A DNA stretch of 64,000 nucleotides from positions 1-64,000 of the forward strand of contig JAEUVJ010000075.1 in NCBI GenBank assembly GCA_016787085.1. The letters run 5' to 3'. Positions 34,790 to 43,710 of this stretch are shown here, one piece after another (within the stretch, counting starts at the first letter, position 1; each line of letters starts with the position of its first letter). The translations under genes were made by a program, and so were the position numbers. The notes beneath the pieces are model-generated. The model worked only from the letters and a program-made list of their open reading frames with translations. It made no database searches and had not been told where the DNA came from. This DNA is from Chitinophagaceae bacterium. Lineage in GTDB: Bacteria > Bacteroidota > Bacteroidia > Chitinophagales > Chitinophagaceae.

Positions 34790-36200
34790 ATTTCTTCCTC
34801 ACGAACCAGAAATCACTGAGTGAAAAACCAACTGAGATCCGAAACATGTTTTCCTTCAGCAGGTTGTCATTATTCCCTCTTTTGATGTATTCAAAAGCCA
34901 GGTTGACCATGGTGGCCTGACCTGGTGTAAACCTGTTCTGGCTGAGTACCGGCAACCCTAAACCGAAAGTGAAACCCATGACCGGCAATTTTTCCTGCAC
35001 GCGGATATAATCCGTTCCATAGAAAAAACCTGCCCGGTAAGCAACATTACCAAAATAACTTTTCCGACCGGCGCTTAAGGATGGCCGCAGTTCACCGCCT
35101 GCCCGTATTTCCCATTTGTTTCTCACAGAATCCTGCTGTCCGAAAAAGCGATAGTCTTCCCATTTGGCCTGGCTGAAATCAACACCTACCAACCAACCGC
35201 CTTTTTGCAGACCAGGTATCCTTTGCAAGGTAAAGCCGGCAGTAAAAGAGGCCGGGTATTCAATTTTACCTTTATTGTCTCTGCTCTCATATACGCTGTC
35301 AATACGTACATAACCCGCGTTGGCATCATAATAGTACGTTTCCCTGATGATGTCCTGAGAGGCATTTAGTTTTTGCCGCATATTGCCATAGGCCCCAAGT
35401 GTCAAAATGGTATTCGAGTCGAGCTGGGCTTGATACTGGAGGCCAAAATTGAAATGAAGATTTCCGTATGTGGTCTTTGTCTGAAAGTTGCCGCTGTAAT
35501 ATTCCACCGTATCGTTGATAAAAGTTCTGCGGGCACTGTAATCCTTTTTACCAAACAAGTATCCAGCATTAGCTCCAAAGCTGATACTCTGTTTGCTATT
35601 GATGAATACCCGGTGTCCGATACCCATGGAAGCAAGGTACGAACCACCATCCCCTTCATTCAGGGTAAGCGAACTGTCAATGGGCAGGCCTGAGTTTGGG
35701 TCATATAATCTTTCATTCTTGTTGATCTTATAACTGACCCTCGTCATTGGGCGTAAACCAAAACTCAAACCCCAGTTGGGCCGTAACGGAACACCCACCT
35801 GCACATGTGAGAACAATGCATTGCTGGCAGGAAATTTACCCGTAGCTACACGGGGATCGATCAGCGTCCGGTTTTCGACATTCACGCCGATATCCAGTAT
35901 GGCCCGTCCATAAGCCAGTTTTTTTGATTTAGCTTCTTTTATCGCCTGGAAAGATGCATACGATGCCGGGTTATTGAAATTGATAGAAAGAAAATCATTG
36001 TAGCCTGCAGAAATGCTTCCCATACCACGGGCATTGATGTTGGTGGAGGGTACCAAATCACCCAGTCCGTAACGGGTATAAGGAGAGTTATCCTGTGAAA
36101 AAGCAGGAAAAAAGAAAGCGATAAGTATAACGGTGAACGATACCCTAAAGCAGTCTAACTGGTTGATTTTCTTAGGGATTGTTGAGTTCGCTGATAGCAT
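34782..36200 (-). CDS. Outer-membrane beta-barrel protein of the coaX-lptC operon
   Basis: A 472-residue predicted barrel. A hydrophobic leader ends at PAFSQ (about residue 35). The mature start DNSPYTRYGLGDLVPSTNINARGMGSISAGY resembles OmpP1/FadL-like or PorV-like proteins of Bacteroidota. Alternating strands run throughout, and the C-terminus ends in RISVGFSLSDFWFVRKKYE. The start codon lies 29 bp inside coaX, and the end overlaps lptC by 8 bp, which ties it to LPS or outer-membrane biogenesis by context. Specific function unknown. Confidence 0.82.
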   Translation of the reverse strand: MLSANSTIPKKINQLDCFRVSFTVILIAFFFPAFSQDNSPYTRYGLGDLVPSTNINARGMGSISAGYNDFLSINFNNPASYASFQAIKEAKSKKLAYGRAILDIGVNVENRTLIDPRVATGKFPASNALFSHVQVGVPLRPNWGLSFGLRPMTRVSYKINKNERLYDPNSGLPIDSSLTLNEGDGGSYLASMGIGHRVFINSKQSISFGANAGYLFGKKDYSARRTFINDTVEYYSGNFQTKTTYGNLHFNFGLQYQAQLDSNTILTLGAYGNMRQKLNASQDIIRETYYYDANAGYVRIDSVYESRDNKGKIEYPASFTAGFTLQRIPGLQKGGWLVGVDFSQAKWEDYRFFGQQDSVRNKWEIRAGGELRPSLSAGRKSYFGNVAYRAGFFYGTDYIRVQEKLPVMGFTFGLGLPVLSQNRFTPGQATMVNLAFEYIKRGNNDNLLKENMFRISVGFSLSDFWFVRKKYE

Positions 36201-36900
36201 AAAGACCTTTAAAAATTAAATCAGGGTCTGCAAATATCTTGTTTTTAAGGTGGGAAGCCAAATGCACCAAATCACCCCCGGTTAAAAGCACGTTAAAGTT
36301 CCCGAACTTTTCTTTGTATGCATCTATAAATCCATCCATTTCTTTAGCAAGTCCGAGTACAGCACCGGTCAATAAATTGGTCGTAGTATCATATCCCATC
36401 AGCGGTACGTTGCTGTCTGCTTTTACCAATGGAAGTTTGGCCGTGAACTGATGCATGGCTTTCAGCCGCATTTCCATACCGGGAGATATAGCACCGCCGA
36501 TGAATTCATGGTATTTATTCACGAAGTTGTAAGTGACGCATGAACCCATCCCGATAATAAGATTGTTTTTTTTAGGGTAATAATGAACAGCTGCTGCACA
36601 TAATGCCAAACGGTCGGCGCCGATGGTCTCTGGTTTGCCCACCGGCGTTGTGAGCGGCAGTTTTGTAAGGTGGCTTAGCCGATGATATTTTGTTTTGCTG
36701 CCCAGTAATTCTTCTATAGCTGCATTATGATCAATGACGGAAGACAGGATAGACTTATGAGGCTGATACTTGTCAAGTAATGATTGAATAGTGGTTGCCT
36801 CATCATCGGGCAATACCATTACCTTATCTATCTCATTTCGCCGGAAAATGGCAGCTTTTTTTCTCGTATTGCCGAAATCAAAACAGAGTGTTACAGACAT
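36172..36900 (-). CDS. coaX: Type III pantothenate kinase
   Basis: First step of coenzyme A synthesis: phosphorylation of pantothenate by ATP (ASKHA fold). 242 aa. Motifs are CFDFGNTRKKAAIF (6-19, the phosphate-binding DxGNT), GADRLALCAAAVHYY (about 98-112), NNLIIGMGSCVTYN and the C-terminal LLTGGDLVHLASHL. Its 3' end overlaps the next gene by 29 bp. It lies 41 bp after the Lon-substrate-binding gene, in the same operon. Confidence 0.93.
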   Translation of the reverse strand: MSVTLCFDFGNTRKKAAIFRRNEIDKVMVLPDDEATTIQSLLDKYQPHKSILSSVIDHNAAIEELLGSKTKYHRLSHLTKLPLTTPVGKPETIGADRLALCAAAVHYYPKKNNLIIGMGSCVTYNFVNKYHEFIGGAISPGMEMRLKAMHQFTAKLPLVKADSNVPLMGYDTTTNLLTGAVLGLAKEMDGFIDAYKEKFGNFNVLLTGGDLVHLASHLKNKIFADPDLIFKGLYAISELNNP

Positions 36901-36941
36901 GAAGTTATTGTGTTGGGCAATATGGATAGATAATAATATGA

Positions 36942-37580
36942 CTATATGGCATCAAACCCCGGTAAATTCTTAAAATGCCCGTTGAGCTTGATCTTTTCTT
37001 TAAGCTGTTCCATCCCGGCTACCATCGGGATCACTTTAGCGAGGTGTCGTTTGAGGTATTCCTGCCGCTGCCGTTCATCCAGCAGGCCCAGCAATTCATA
37101 CTCTTCCTCCAGTGATAAGCCAATATGGTGTGCCACTTCGTAACTCCTGATCTCTTCATCCGGTTTTTTAAACTCCTTGGTCACGTTTAACAGCTTATGC
37201 AGGTCCCGGATACCCGCCATCACTTTTCGCATCAGTTCAATATTGCCTTGTTCGTACGTATCGGGGTAGTTCACAATAGCGCCGCTGTATAGTTTATCCG
37301 GTATCTCTTTTATCACTTCCAGTATCCGGAACACCCGTTCCCCTTTTGTTCTGATATCCATCTCCCCGTTGTCATACACTTTCGATATTTCTGTGATCGT
37401 GACCAGCGAACCGAAATCCTTCATTTTAGTTTCGATCACAGTAGGAATGCCAAACGGTTTTTTCTGTTCGTGGCATTCGCTGATCAGTTGCTTATATCTT
37501 GGTTCAAAAATGTGAAGGTTCAGAAGCTCCCCGGGATACACCACAACACCAAGCGGGAATATGGGAATAAAATTGGTCAT
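36942..37580 (-). CDS. Lon substrate-binding-domain protein without protease domain
   Basis: A 212-residue protein consisting only of the LON substrate-binding (PUA-like) N-domain. Visible: FIPIFPLGVVVYPGELLNLHIFEPRYKQLI and FGSLVTITEISKVYDNGEMDIRTKGERVFRI. The AAA+ ATPase and protease parts are missing. The start at 37580 (MTNFIPIFPLGV) is the family start; a longer frame uses TTG. Proteins of this kind are widespread in bacteria and of unclear role. It is in the operon with coaX and follows the O-antigen-ligase-like gene by 27 bp. Confidence 0.9.
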   Translation of the reverse strand: MTNFIPIFPLGVVVYPGELLNLHIFEPRYKQLISECHEQKKPFGIPTVIETKMKDFGSLVTITEISKVYDNGEMDIRTKGERVFRILEVIKEIPDKLYSGAIVNYPDTYEQGNIELMRKVMAGIRDLHKLLNVTKEFKKPDEEIRSYEVAHHIGLSLEEEYELLGLLDERQRQEYLKRHLAKVIPMVAGMEQLKEKIKLNGHFKNLPGFDAI

Positions 37581-37607
37581 AGCAACAGGCTGCAAATATA
37601 ACAACCT

Positions 37608-38801
37608 TCAGTCAACAGTATCCGGGCGAAAACGAGTTTCGATCCTATAAATAAACCCGGTAAAGAAAACAGCAAGGAACAGACCATATTGCATCTCCAG
37701 TGTACTCTCATACAAGCAGGTGAGCAGTATGAACAGGAACCAGGATGCAGTAAATACCATTTTAGAAAAAATCAGCCTGCCTGCCACAAACAGTAGTATC
37801 AATAAGGGCAGGCTCCCGATGACCCACCCTGCAATCAGCCACCAGTACAGGTATTGATTAAAGGGCCAGCCATAAGAAGCAGTGGATTGCGGGTATTTAT
37901 CTTTAACTTTTTGTTTCAGTTCCTCCGGTCCGTTGAACAGACCCATTCCTTGCGGGTGTTGCTTTACCAGTGCCAGCGCCTGCCCGTTAACTATCCTCCG
38001 CGCTGCATCTGATCCGGCAAACTTATCGGCCTCATTTTGCTGAAACCATTCCCATTTTACATAATTGATCTTTCTTGTTGCAAAAGGTACTGTCGTTGCG
38101 ATCACCAGTAAAATAACAAAGGTAATAATGAAGACAGCCCGTGTTTGAAAAGAAAATTTTTTGGAGATAAAGGTTGCGCCGGCGACCATGGTTATAATAA
38201 GCAGAAATAGCCAGCCGGTTCTTACAGCAAATACAGCCAGAAATAATGACAGTAATACTATACATAGCACGATCCATTTTTTCCTGGTTTTAAATAAAGT
38301 GATCCAGGCCAAAGCAAGACAGCCGCTTATCCAGATAGCGAAACGCTGGTGATCGCCTTCCATTAAAGTGGCCGCCACCTGTCCTTGTTCATAAGCAGCG
38401 GCCAGGCCTTCCCTGCTGATCATATCAGCCACCGTGGGTATGCAACTGATCAAACCGGCAACAATGAATAACGGTACGGACAAGCTGTACACTTCTGCGA
38501 TAGAATAAGAAAGACATAGAATACCGGCCGCACCCAGGTAAAAGGCCATTCTTTGTATAACAAGCGGGCTTTTGTCAACCAAAAAAACATAGGTGAAAAA
38601 AATGACGAAAAAAAGAATAAAAATGATGAACCGCCGCATTTGTTTTTTTGAATATTCCGAACTGCGCAGCTGATATAGCATCAGCGCAAATCCCGCAACA
38701 GTACCGATACTGAGTACAGCTCTTGAAAAAAGTAAACCGGCGATCGCCATTCCGGCCAATGCCAGTGGCAGCCAGCTTCTGTATATAGTTGATTTTATCA
38801 C
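37608..38801 (-). CDS. O-antigen ligase/polymerase-like membrane protein
   Basis: A 397-residue protein with about ten hydrophobic helices and a larger extracytoplasmic loop near residues 225-300 containing a conserved-looking RRIVNGQALALVKQHPQGMGLFNGP. This layout fits Wzy/WaaL-type O-antigen polymerases or ligases, which move glycans at the periplasmic side of the inner membrane. It heads the operon that ends in lptC and is divergent to a glycosyltransferase gene; both contexts support a polysaccharide or LPS role. Which reaction it performs cannot be told. Confidence 0.75.
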   Translation of the reverse strand: MIKSTIYRSWLPLALAGMAIAGLLFSRAVLSIGTVAGFALMLYQLRSSEYSKKQMRRFIIFILFFVIFFTYVFLVDKSPLVIQRMAFYLGAAGILCLSYSIAEVYSLSVPLFIVAGLISCIPTVADMISREGLAAAYEQGQVAATLMEGDHQRFAIWISGCLALAWITLFKTRKKWIVLCIVLLSLFLAVFAVRTGWLFLLIITMVAGATFISKKFSFQTRAVFIITFVILLVIATTVPFATRKINYVKWEWFQQNEADKFAGSDAARRIVNGQALALVKQHPQGMGLFNGPEELKQKVKDKYPQSTASYGWPFNQYLYWWLIAGWVIGSLPLLILLFVAGRLIFSKMVFTASWFLFILLTCLYESTLEMQYGLFLAVFFTGFIYRIETRFRPDTVD

Positions 38802-38887
38802 AAAAAAGGTAATTTAAGGTTTTTGTACTCAAAGATGAATACTGCATTTATAAAAGGTAAAAAGCTATTTTTGCAACCTGCATCGTT

Positions 38888-39760
38888 ATGAAGATATCCG
38901 GTTTTACCATTATACGAAATGCGGTCATTAATGACTACCCGGTCGTCGAGGCCATTACTTCCATTTTGCCGGTTGTAAACGAAATGATCGTGAGCATAGG
39001 TGACAGCGAAGATGATACCGAAGAACTGATCAGATCCATTAATTCAGATAAGATCAGGATCGTTCATTCCGTATGGGACAAAACGCTTCGTGCCGGTGGA
39101 AAAGTACTGGCCATAGAAACAGATAAGGTGAGGGCCCATATTTCTCCTGATGCTGACTGGGCATTTTACATACAGGGTGATGAGGTGGTACATGAAAAAT
39201 ATCATGCGGCCATATTGGAAGCAGCACATAAATACAAGAATGATCCGGCGGTAGAGGGGCTACTATTCAGGTATCTTCATTTTTACGGCACTTATGATTA
39301 CGTTGGTGATAGCCGCAAATGGTACGATAAAGAGATCAGAATCATCCGGAATGATAAAACAATAGGAGCCTACAGGGATGCGCAGGGATTTCGCAAGGGA
39401 AAGACAAAATTGAAAGTAAAGCTGATCAATGCGTATGTGTATCACTACGGCTGGGTAAAAAGCCCTGAACAGATGCAGAAAAAAATAAAGCATGTAAGCC
39501 GGTTCTGGAATGAGGACGATGTTAGTCTTCGGCACTTCCTGAATAGTGAAGATTTTTTTAATTTTAATGAGTTTGACTCATTGCAAAGGTTCACCGGCAC
39601 TCATCCCGCAGTGATGTTACCGCGGATAAGCAAAAAGAACTGGCATGTTGACCTGGACACCCGCAAAAAGAATTTCTCCTTCAAAAAAAGATTACTGTAT
39701 TGGTTTGAAAAAAAAACCGGGATACGGCCTTTTGCCTTTCGTAATTATAAAATAATATAA
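38888..39760 (+). CDS. Family 2 glycosyltransferase
   Basis: A 290-residue GT-A enzyme. N-terminal nucleotide-sugar motif ISGFTIIRNAVINDYPVVEAI and VNEMIVSIGDSEDDTEEL (DSEDDT as the acidic turn); the aspartate of the DxD-like site is probably in FYIQGDEVVHEK. It is the first of three glycosyltransferases on this strand and is followed by the second after 7 bp. A TATTTTTG at 38866-38873 could be its -7 element. It probably builds a surface glycan or LPS core. Confidence 0.87.
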   Translation: MKISGFTIIRNAVINDYPVVEAITSILPVVNEMIVSIGDSEDDTEELIRSINSDKIRIVHSVWDKTLRAGGKVLAIETDKVRAHISPDADWAFYIQGDEVVHEKYHAAILEAAHKYKNDPAVEGLLFRYLHFYGTYDYVGDSRKWYDKEIRIIRNDKTIGAYRDAQGFRKGKTKLKVKLINAYVYHYGWVKSPEQMQKKIKHVSRFWNEDDVSLRHFLNSEDFFNFNEFDSLQRFTGTHPAVMLPRISKKNWHVDLDTRKKNFSFKKRLLYWFEKKTGIRPFAFRNYKII

Positions 39761-39767
39761 TGGCGCT

Positions 39768-40583
39768 ATGGTCACTGTCTCCCTGATCATTTCAACGTAT
39801 AACTGGCCGGCAGCTCTCGATCTGTGCCTGAAGAGCGTACTGCTTCAGTCAAAATTACCGGATGAGGTGGTCATTGCAGATGACGGATCGGGCAAAGAGA
39901 CAAAGGAGCTGATCAAAAAGTACCAGGAAATATTTCCGGTACCCCTCACCCATGTATGGCATCCTGATGAAGGCTTTCAGCTCGCCAAGATCAGGAACAG
40001 GGCCTTTGCCGCCGCAACAGGTGAATACCTCATCCAGATAGATGGAGACCTGATTCTGCATAATCATTTTGTAAAAGATCATTACACCTTTAAAAGAAAA
40101 AATTGCTTCGTTACTGCCAGCCGTGTACTGCTTTCACCCGTTACAACGAAGGGCCTGATTGACAACAATTCAATAGAAATAAAAAAGTACTCCTCCGGTG
40201 ATCGCAATTTTTTTAACGGCATACGTTTTCCTGCACCGATCCTTAAACAAATTGTGGGCAGGACCTATAAAACCTCCATGAAGAATAAGTACTATGTTAA
40301 AGGCTGCAATATGGCCTTCTGGAAAAAAGATCTTATAAAAGTAAACGGGTATAATGAGACTTTTACCGGATGGGGCAGAGAGGACAGCGAGCTCGCCATC
40401 CGGCTCATGAATGCAAACATACATAAACGGTTTCTCAAACTCGGCGGGATATGCTACCACCTCTTTCACAGAGAAGCATCGCGGGAAATGGAATCAAGGA
40501 ACACCGATATGATGGAAGAGGCGAGCAAAAAGAAGTTTGTGTTTTCTCCAAAAGGGATGAATCAGTACCTTTTAGACTATTAG
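39768..40583 (+). CDS. Family 2 glycosyltransferase with galactosyltransferase-type C-terminus
   Basis: A 271-residue GT-A enzyme. VSLIISTYNWPAALDLCLKS and VVIADDGSGKETKELI form the nucleotide-binding part, and IQIDGDLILH is the metal-binding DxD site. The C-terminal YVKGCNMAFWKKDLIKVNGYNETFTGWGREDSELAIRL matches the Glyco_transf_7C segment that defines acceptor use. The next glycosyltransferase starts 58 bp downstream; it is likely part of the same polysaccharide locus. Confidence 0.9.
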   Translation: MVTVSLIISTYNWPAALDLCLKSVLLQSKLPDEVVIADDGSGKETKELIKKYQEIFPVPLTHVWHPDEGFQLAKIRNRAFAAATGEYLIQIDGDLILHNHFVKDHYTFKRKNCFVTASRVLLSPVTTKGLIDNNSIEIKKYSSGDRNFFNGIRFPAPILKQIVGRTYKTSMKNKYYVKGCNMAFWKKDLIKVNGYNETFTGWGREDSELAIRLMNANIHKRFLKLGGICYHLFHREASREMESRNTDMMEEASKKKFVFSPKGMNQYLLDY

Positions 40584-40641
40584 TGCTTTATCTTCCTAAA
40601 CTGACACCTATAGCTTTGATCGCAAATATAATTCTGAGTCC

Positions 40642-41562
40642 ATGAATAACCCCCTGATAAGTGTTGTGCTATGTACATATAATGGCGGCCGGTTTATTGA
40701 TGAACAGCTCAATTCTATCCTCAATCAGACCTACATCCATCTTGAAATAATTATTTCCGATGATTTTTCTTCTGACAACACCTATGAGATTTTAAAAAAA
40801 CACGTAGAAAAGGACAAAAGAATTCGCCTTTTCAGAAACGAAAAGAATATTGGCTTCAATCTTAATTTTAAAGAAGCCTGTTCAAAAGCAAGTGGCGAAC
40901 TGATCGCCTTTGCAGACCAGGATGATATCTGGCTTCCTGAAAAGCTGGAGCGCATGATAGCCGGGTGGAAGGGCAATGTCCCGTTGATGTATTGTAATTC
41001 GGTACGTTTTGCCGACAAACAACCACCGGTTAAAGTAAGGCATTATCCGGGTTACCGGCGATTTGAAGGTACTGATAGCCGCAAACTCTCCGTATTCAAC
41101 ACGGTAAGTGGCCATGCTATGATCATAAAAAAAAACTTGTTGCAAATGACCCCGGTTTTTTTGCCGGGCATTTTTTATGACTGGCAGCTGGCTGCCATAG
41201 CGGCCTGTAATGGAGGTGTTGGCTATATCGAAGATATACTCGTCTTTCAGCGGGTGCACGACTCAAACATCACAATAAGAGAACGTTTTGATCCTAAGAG
41301 TAAAGAGAGTAAACTACTGTTCAGTCAAATGGTTGAGCAGCATTTAGCGGCTTTTTCAAGCATCCCTAATATGCCTGTGGCACACGTACAGTATTTCAGC
41401 CGCCTTATCTCACTTTGGTCGTCCGGAGCGAATAAAAAGTTCAGCTGGCCTCTTTTTTTCTTTCTCTTTAAAAACAGAAAGCTTGTATTTAACTACAAGA
41501 AAAGAATATTCAGCTTTTTTTCACACCTGAAGCATTGCTACCGGCTAACAGCCAATTATTAA
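40642..41562 (+). CDS. Family 2 glycosyltransferase (rhamnosyltransferase-like)
   Basis: A 306-residue enzyme with a typical GT2 start: SVVLCTYNGGRFIDEQLNSILNQTYIHLEIIISDDFSSDNT. The acidic site is FADQDDIWLPEKLE, the DQDD form found in many rhamnosyltransferases. The C-terminal half (about 180-306) is less conserved. A possible -7 element TAGCTTTG lies at 40611-40618. Third gene of the glycosyltransferase group. Confidence 0.9.
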   Translation: MNNPLISVVLCTYNGGRFIDEQLNSILNQTYIHLEIIISDDFSSDNTYEILKKHVEKDKRIRLFRNEKNIGFNLNFKEACSKASGELIAFADQDDIWLPEKLERMIAGWKGNVPLMYCNSVRFADKQPPVKVRHYPGYRRFEGTDSRKLSVFNTVSGHAMIIKKNLLQMTPVFLPGIFYDWQLAAIAACNGGVGYIEDILVFQRVHDSNITIRERFDPKSKESKLLFSQMVEQHLAAFSSIPNMPVAHVQYFSRLISLWSSGANKKFSWPLFFFLFKNRKLVFNYKKRIFSFFSHLKHCYRLTANY

Positions 41563-41634
41563 CAGAAAGAAATCTTTCCCCTGCCAGTACTAATTTTGCC
41601 TGATGCCCGCTAAACCCAAAAGTTTCCTTTCTTA

Positions 41635-42528
41635 ATGTTCCCGTCAATAGCCGAAATACAAAAAAAAGAGCCGCGTTCTATTGCAAGGGCGATATCACTG
41701 ATAGAGAACAAATTTCCGGGCTATGATGAATTTTTACGGAACCTTCCTTCTCCGCCTGCAAAAATAATTGGCATAACCGGCCCCCCTGGTGCAGGCAAGA
41801 GTACATTAGTTGATGCTTTGACAGGCGGTTTGATTGAATCCGGAAACAAGGTCGGGATCATTTGCATAGACCCTTCATCACCTTTTAATCATGGAGCTCT
41901 CCTGGGCGACAGGATCAGGATGAGCCGTTGGTACACACACCCGGATATTTTTATCCGTTCACTGGCCAATCATGGCAACATGGGAGGGCTAAACCCTATG
42001 ATCATTGAAATTACATCTGTGCTGATAGCAGCCGCATTCGATTATATCATCATTGAGACAGTAGGCGTGGGACAAAGTGAGATAGAGATAGCCGGGCTTG
42101 CAGATGTAACGGTAGTGGTAATGGTACCTGAAGCTGGCGATGAGGTACAGACCATGAAGGCCGGACTGATGGAGATTGCCGATGTGTTTGTGGTCAACAA
42201 GGCAGACAGGCCAGATGCGGATATGTTTGTCAAAAATCTGCGGATGATGCTGGCGCCGGCGTTCAGTCGTCATCATCATGAAGTGCCGGTAGTGAAAACG
42301 GTGGCTTTGCAACAAGAAGGTATTAAGGAGCTATTAGATATTATCCTGCATCAATTACAAAAAGCCCACCTGACCGATAAACGTTTCTGGCTGCTGGCTG
42401 AAAGGGCTTATTATCTCATTGAACAAAAAAGGATGAAGGACGTTGATAAAACAGCACTGAAAAGAGAGATAGAAACGCTTTACCCAAAAGGGAATTTTAA
42501 CCTGTATCAGTTTATTGCAGATAAGTAG
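41635..42528 (+). CDS. meaB: MeaB/ArgK-type GTPase (methylmalonyl-CoA mutase chaperone)
   Basis: A 297-residue G3E-family GTPase that protects and reactivates B12-dependent methylmalonyl-CoA mutase. P-loop GPPGAGKST (48-56), IDPSSPFNHGALLGDRIRM, ETVGVGQSEIEIAGLADV and NKADRPD (the GTP base-specific motif) are all present. No mutase gene adjoins it here, so its partner is elsewhere. The upstream TAATTTTG at 41591-41598 could be a -7 element. Confidence 0.92.
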   Translation: MFPSIAEIQKKEPRSIARAISLIENKFPGYDEFLRNLPSPPAKIIGITGPPGAGKSTLVDALTGGLIESGNKVGIICIDPSSPFNHGALLGDRIRMSRWYTHPDIFIRSLANHGNMGGLNPMIIEITSVLIAAAFDYIIIETVGVGQSEIEIAGLADVTVVVMVPEAGDEVQTMKAGLMEIADVFVVNKADRPDADMFVKNLRMMLAPAFSRHHHEVPVVKTVALQQEGIKELLDIILHQLQKAHLTDKRFWLLAERAYYLIEQKRMKDVDKTALKREIETLYPKGNFNLYQFIADK

Positions 42529-42553
42529 CCAGTTCGGTAAATCCTTATTTAGC

Positions 42554-42784
42554 TTATTGATCACTCACAGCCCTGTTGTTTTTCCACCACTTGTAGCTGA
42601 TAAATCCGACGATCGCCATCGGTACAAAAGCCAGGTACAGGATACCTGTGTTCATGCCTTTGGCGGGCTGTTCCCCAAGTTGCTGGGCTGTACGGGTACA
42701 GATCGAACACTGCGCTTCAGCAAATTGCGAAACAGCGAGCAGCAAACAAATAATGAGCAGATCCTTCAGTAACCCTCTTTTCAT
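42554..42784 (-). CDS. Small exported membrane protein with CxxC motif
   Basis: A 76-residue protein: an N-terminal signal or anchor (about 7-24, LLIICLLLAVSQFAEA), then QCSICTRTAQQLGEQPAKGMN with a CxxC pair right after the cleavage region, and one C-terminal helix (about 48-66, ILYLAFVPMAIVGFISYKWW). The layout is familiar from other Bacteroidota but unnamed. CxxC at a membrane surface might bind a metal or form a disulfide; this is inference. Confidence 0.72.
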   Translation of the reverse strand: MKRGLLKDLLIICLLLAVSQFAEAQCSICTRTAQQLGEQPAKGMNTGILYLAFVPMAIVGFISYKWWKNNRAVSDQ

Positions 42785-42851
42785 AACTGCGGTGTGAACT
42801 GCAAAAATACAAAGGGAATGACGGGTAAAAAATCATTTTTAGTGAGCTAAA

Positions 42852-42876
42852 GAAAAAAGCGGCTGTTACACCGCTT
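42852..42876 (-). terminator. Minus-strand terminator
   Basis: Stem AAGCGG/CCGCTT with an 8-base loop, followed on the minus strand by TTTTTTC. It would end a transcript coming from the GNAT gene about 280 bp upstream. Confidence 0.6.
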
Positions 42877-42895
42877 AAACCAAACCTACTGTTAT

Positions 42896-43033
42896 ATGAA
42901 ACCGTCCGTAATATCTGAATATGATGATCTTTATGCGCTAAAACAGGATAAAAAGGCCGCCGAAAGGAGCATGGCCATGAGAATGATACAAAGTAGCTTT
43001 AATAAGCGCATAAGAATAAGGCTGAATGATTAA
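42896..43033 (+). CDS. Possible 45-residue protein
   Basis: A small frame that starts ATG and reads MKPSVISEYDDLYALKQDKK, then AAERSMAMRMIQSSFNKRIR and IRLND. It is hydrophilic and basic with a helical look. No relative comes to mind. It is supported only by the open frame and sits in an otherwise empty gap, so it may be chance. Confidence 0.3.
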   Translation: MKPSVISEYDDLYALKQDKKAAERSMAMRMIQSSFNKRIRIRLND

Positions 43034-43157
43034 TGATCTTTAACAGTACAAGAATATGAATGGCAAAAGGAATAATAAAAGGCTGGTGAGCCGATGGGGT
43101 ATTTATTGAGCAGGCGGCATTGCGGGCCAGACTATGCCCGGCGGTACAGCCCAGGCC

Positions 43158-43703
43158 TTACAGCAATTTTGGTTTTCTGATCTCCCATCTCCATATCTTT
43201 CCATCTTCCGGGTCATCCAGTTCTTCCATTTTTTGCAAACCGCATTTCCTCAACACACTTCCTGATTCATTTTCTGCTGCCAGCGTATGCGCCTGTACAA
43301 GATCCACCTGGCTGTTCTCAAAAGCTCTTTTGATCAATGCTTTTGCCATTTCTGTAGCCAGACCAAAACCCCGGTACTCCTCCGCCACTTCATACCCTAT
43401 TTCTACCATCCCTGCCCGGGGATCTCCTTTGTAACCGCAACTACCTAACAGGGTTCTTGTCTTTCTCAATACCGGCAGGTAAGCCCACCATTGAATATGC
43501 CCGGAGCCCTTCCTGATATTGTCATACGTGAACCTGAATGCAGGCTCTCCGAACTCTGTCCATTTTACAGGAATATTAATCTGTAAAAGCTCCGCAAGGG
43601 CTTTATCTCCTTTGAACAATGCTTCCAATATCTCCTTTGTACAGCATATCAGCTTCAGCCGGGTAGTTTCTATATCGAAACTACCGGTATTCATATCGTT
43701 CAT
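43158..43703 (-). CDS. GNAT family N-acetyltransferase (RimJ/RimL type)
   Basis: A 181-residue acetyltransferase. FDIETTRLKLICCTKEILEAL is the RimJ/RimL-like beginning; EIGYEVAEEYRGFGLATEMAKALIKRAFE contains the acetyl-CoA-binding (R/Q)xxGxG/A site (YRGFGLA), and AAENESGSVLRKCGLQKME is the family end. The substrate may be a ribosomal protein or a small amine. It begins 8 bp after the LytTR regulator gene ends, so it may be cotranscribed with it. Confidence 0.88.
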   Translation of the reverse strand: MNDMNTGSFDIETTRLKLICCTKEILEALFKGDKALAELLQINIPVKWTEFGEPAFRFTYDNIRKGSGHIQWWAYLPVLRKTRTLLGSCGYKGDPRAGMVEIGYEVAEEYRGFGLATEMAKALIKRAFENSQVDLVQAHTLAAENESGSVLRKCGLQKMEELDDPEDGKIWRWEIRKPKLL

Positions 43704-43710
43704 TTATTAC

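Larger units (their letters stand above)
42785..43157. other. 373-bp region with a possible small ORF and a terminator
   Basis: Between two minus-strand genes. It holds a minus-strand hairpin terminator (42852-42876), a plus-strand 45-codon frame (42896-43033), and an inverted repeat CGGGC/GCCCG near 43125-43141. Otherwise nothing. Confidence 0.5.
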
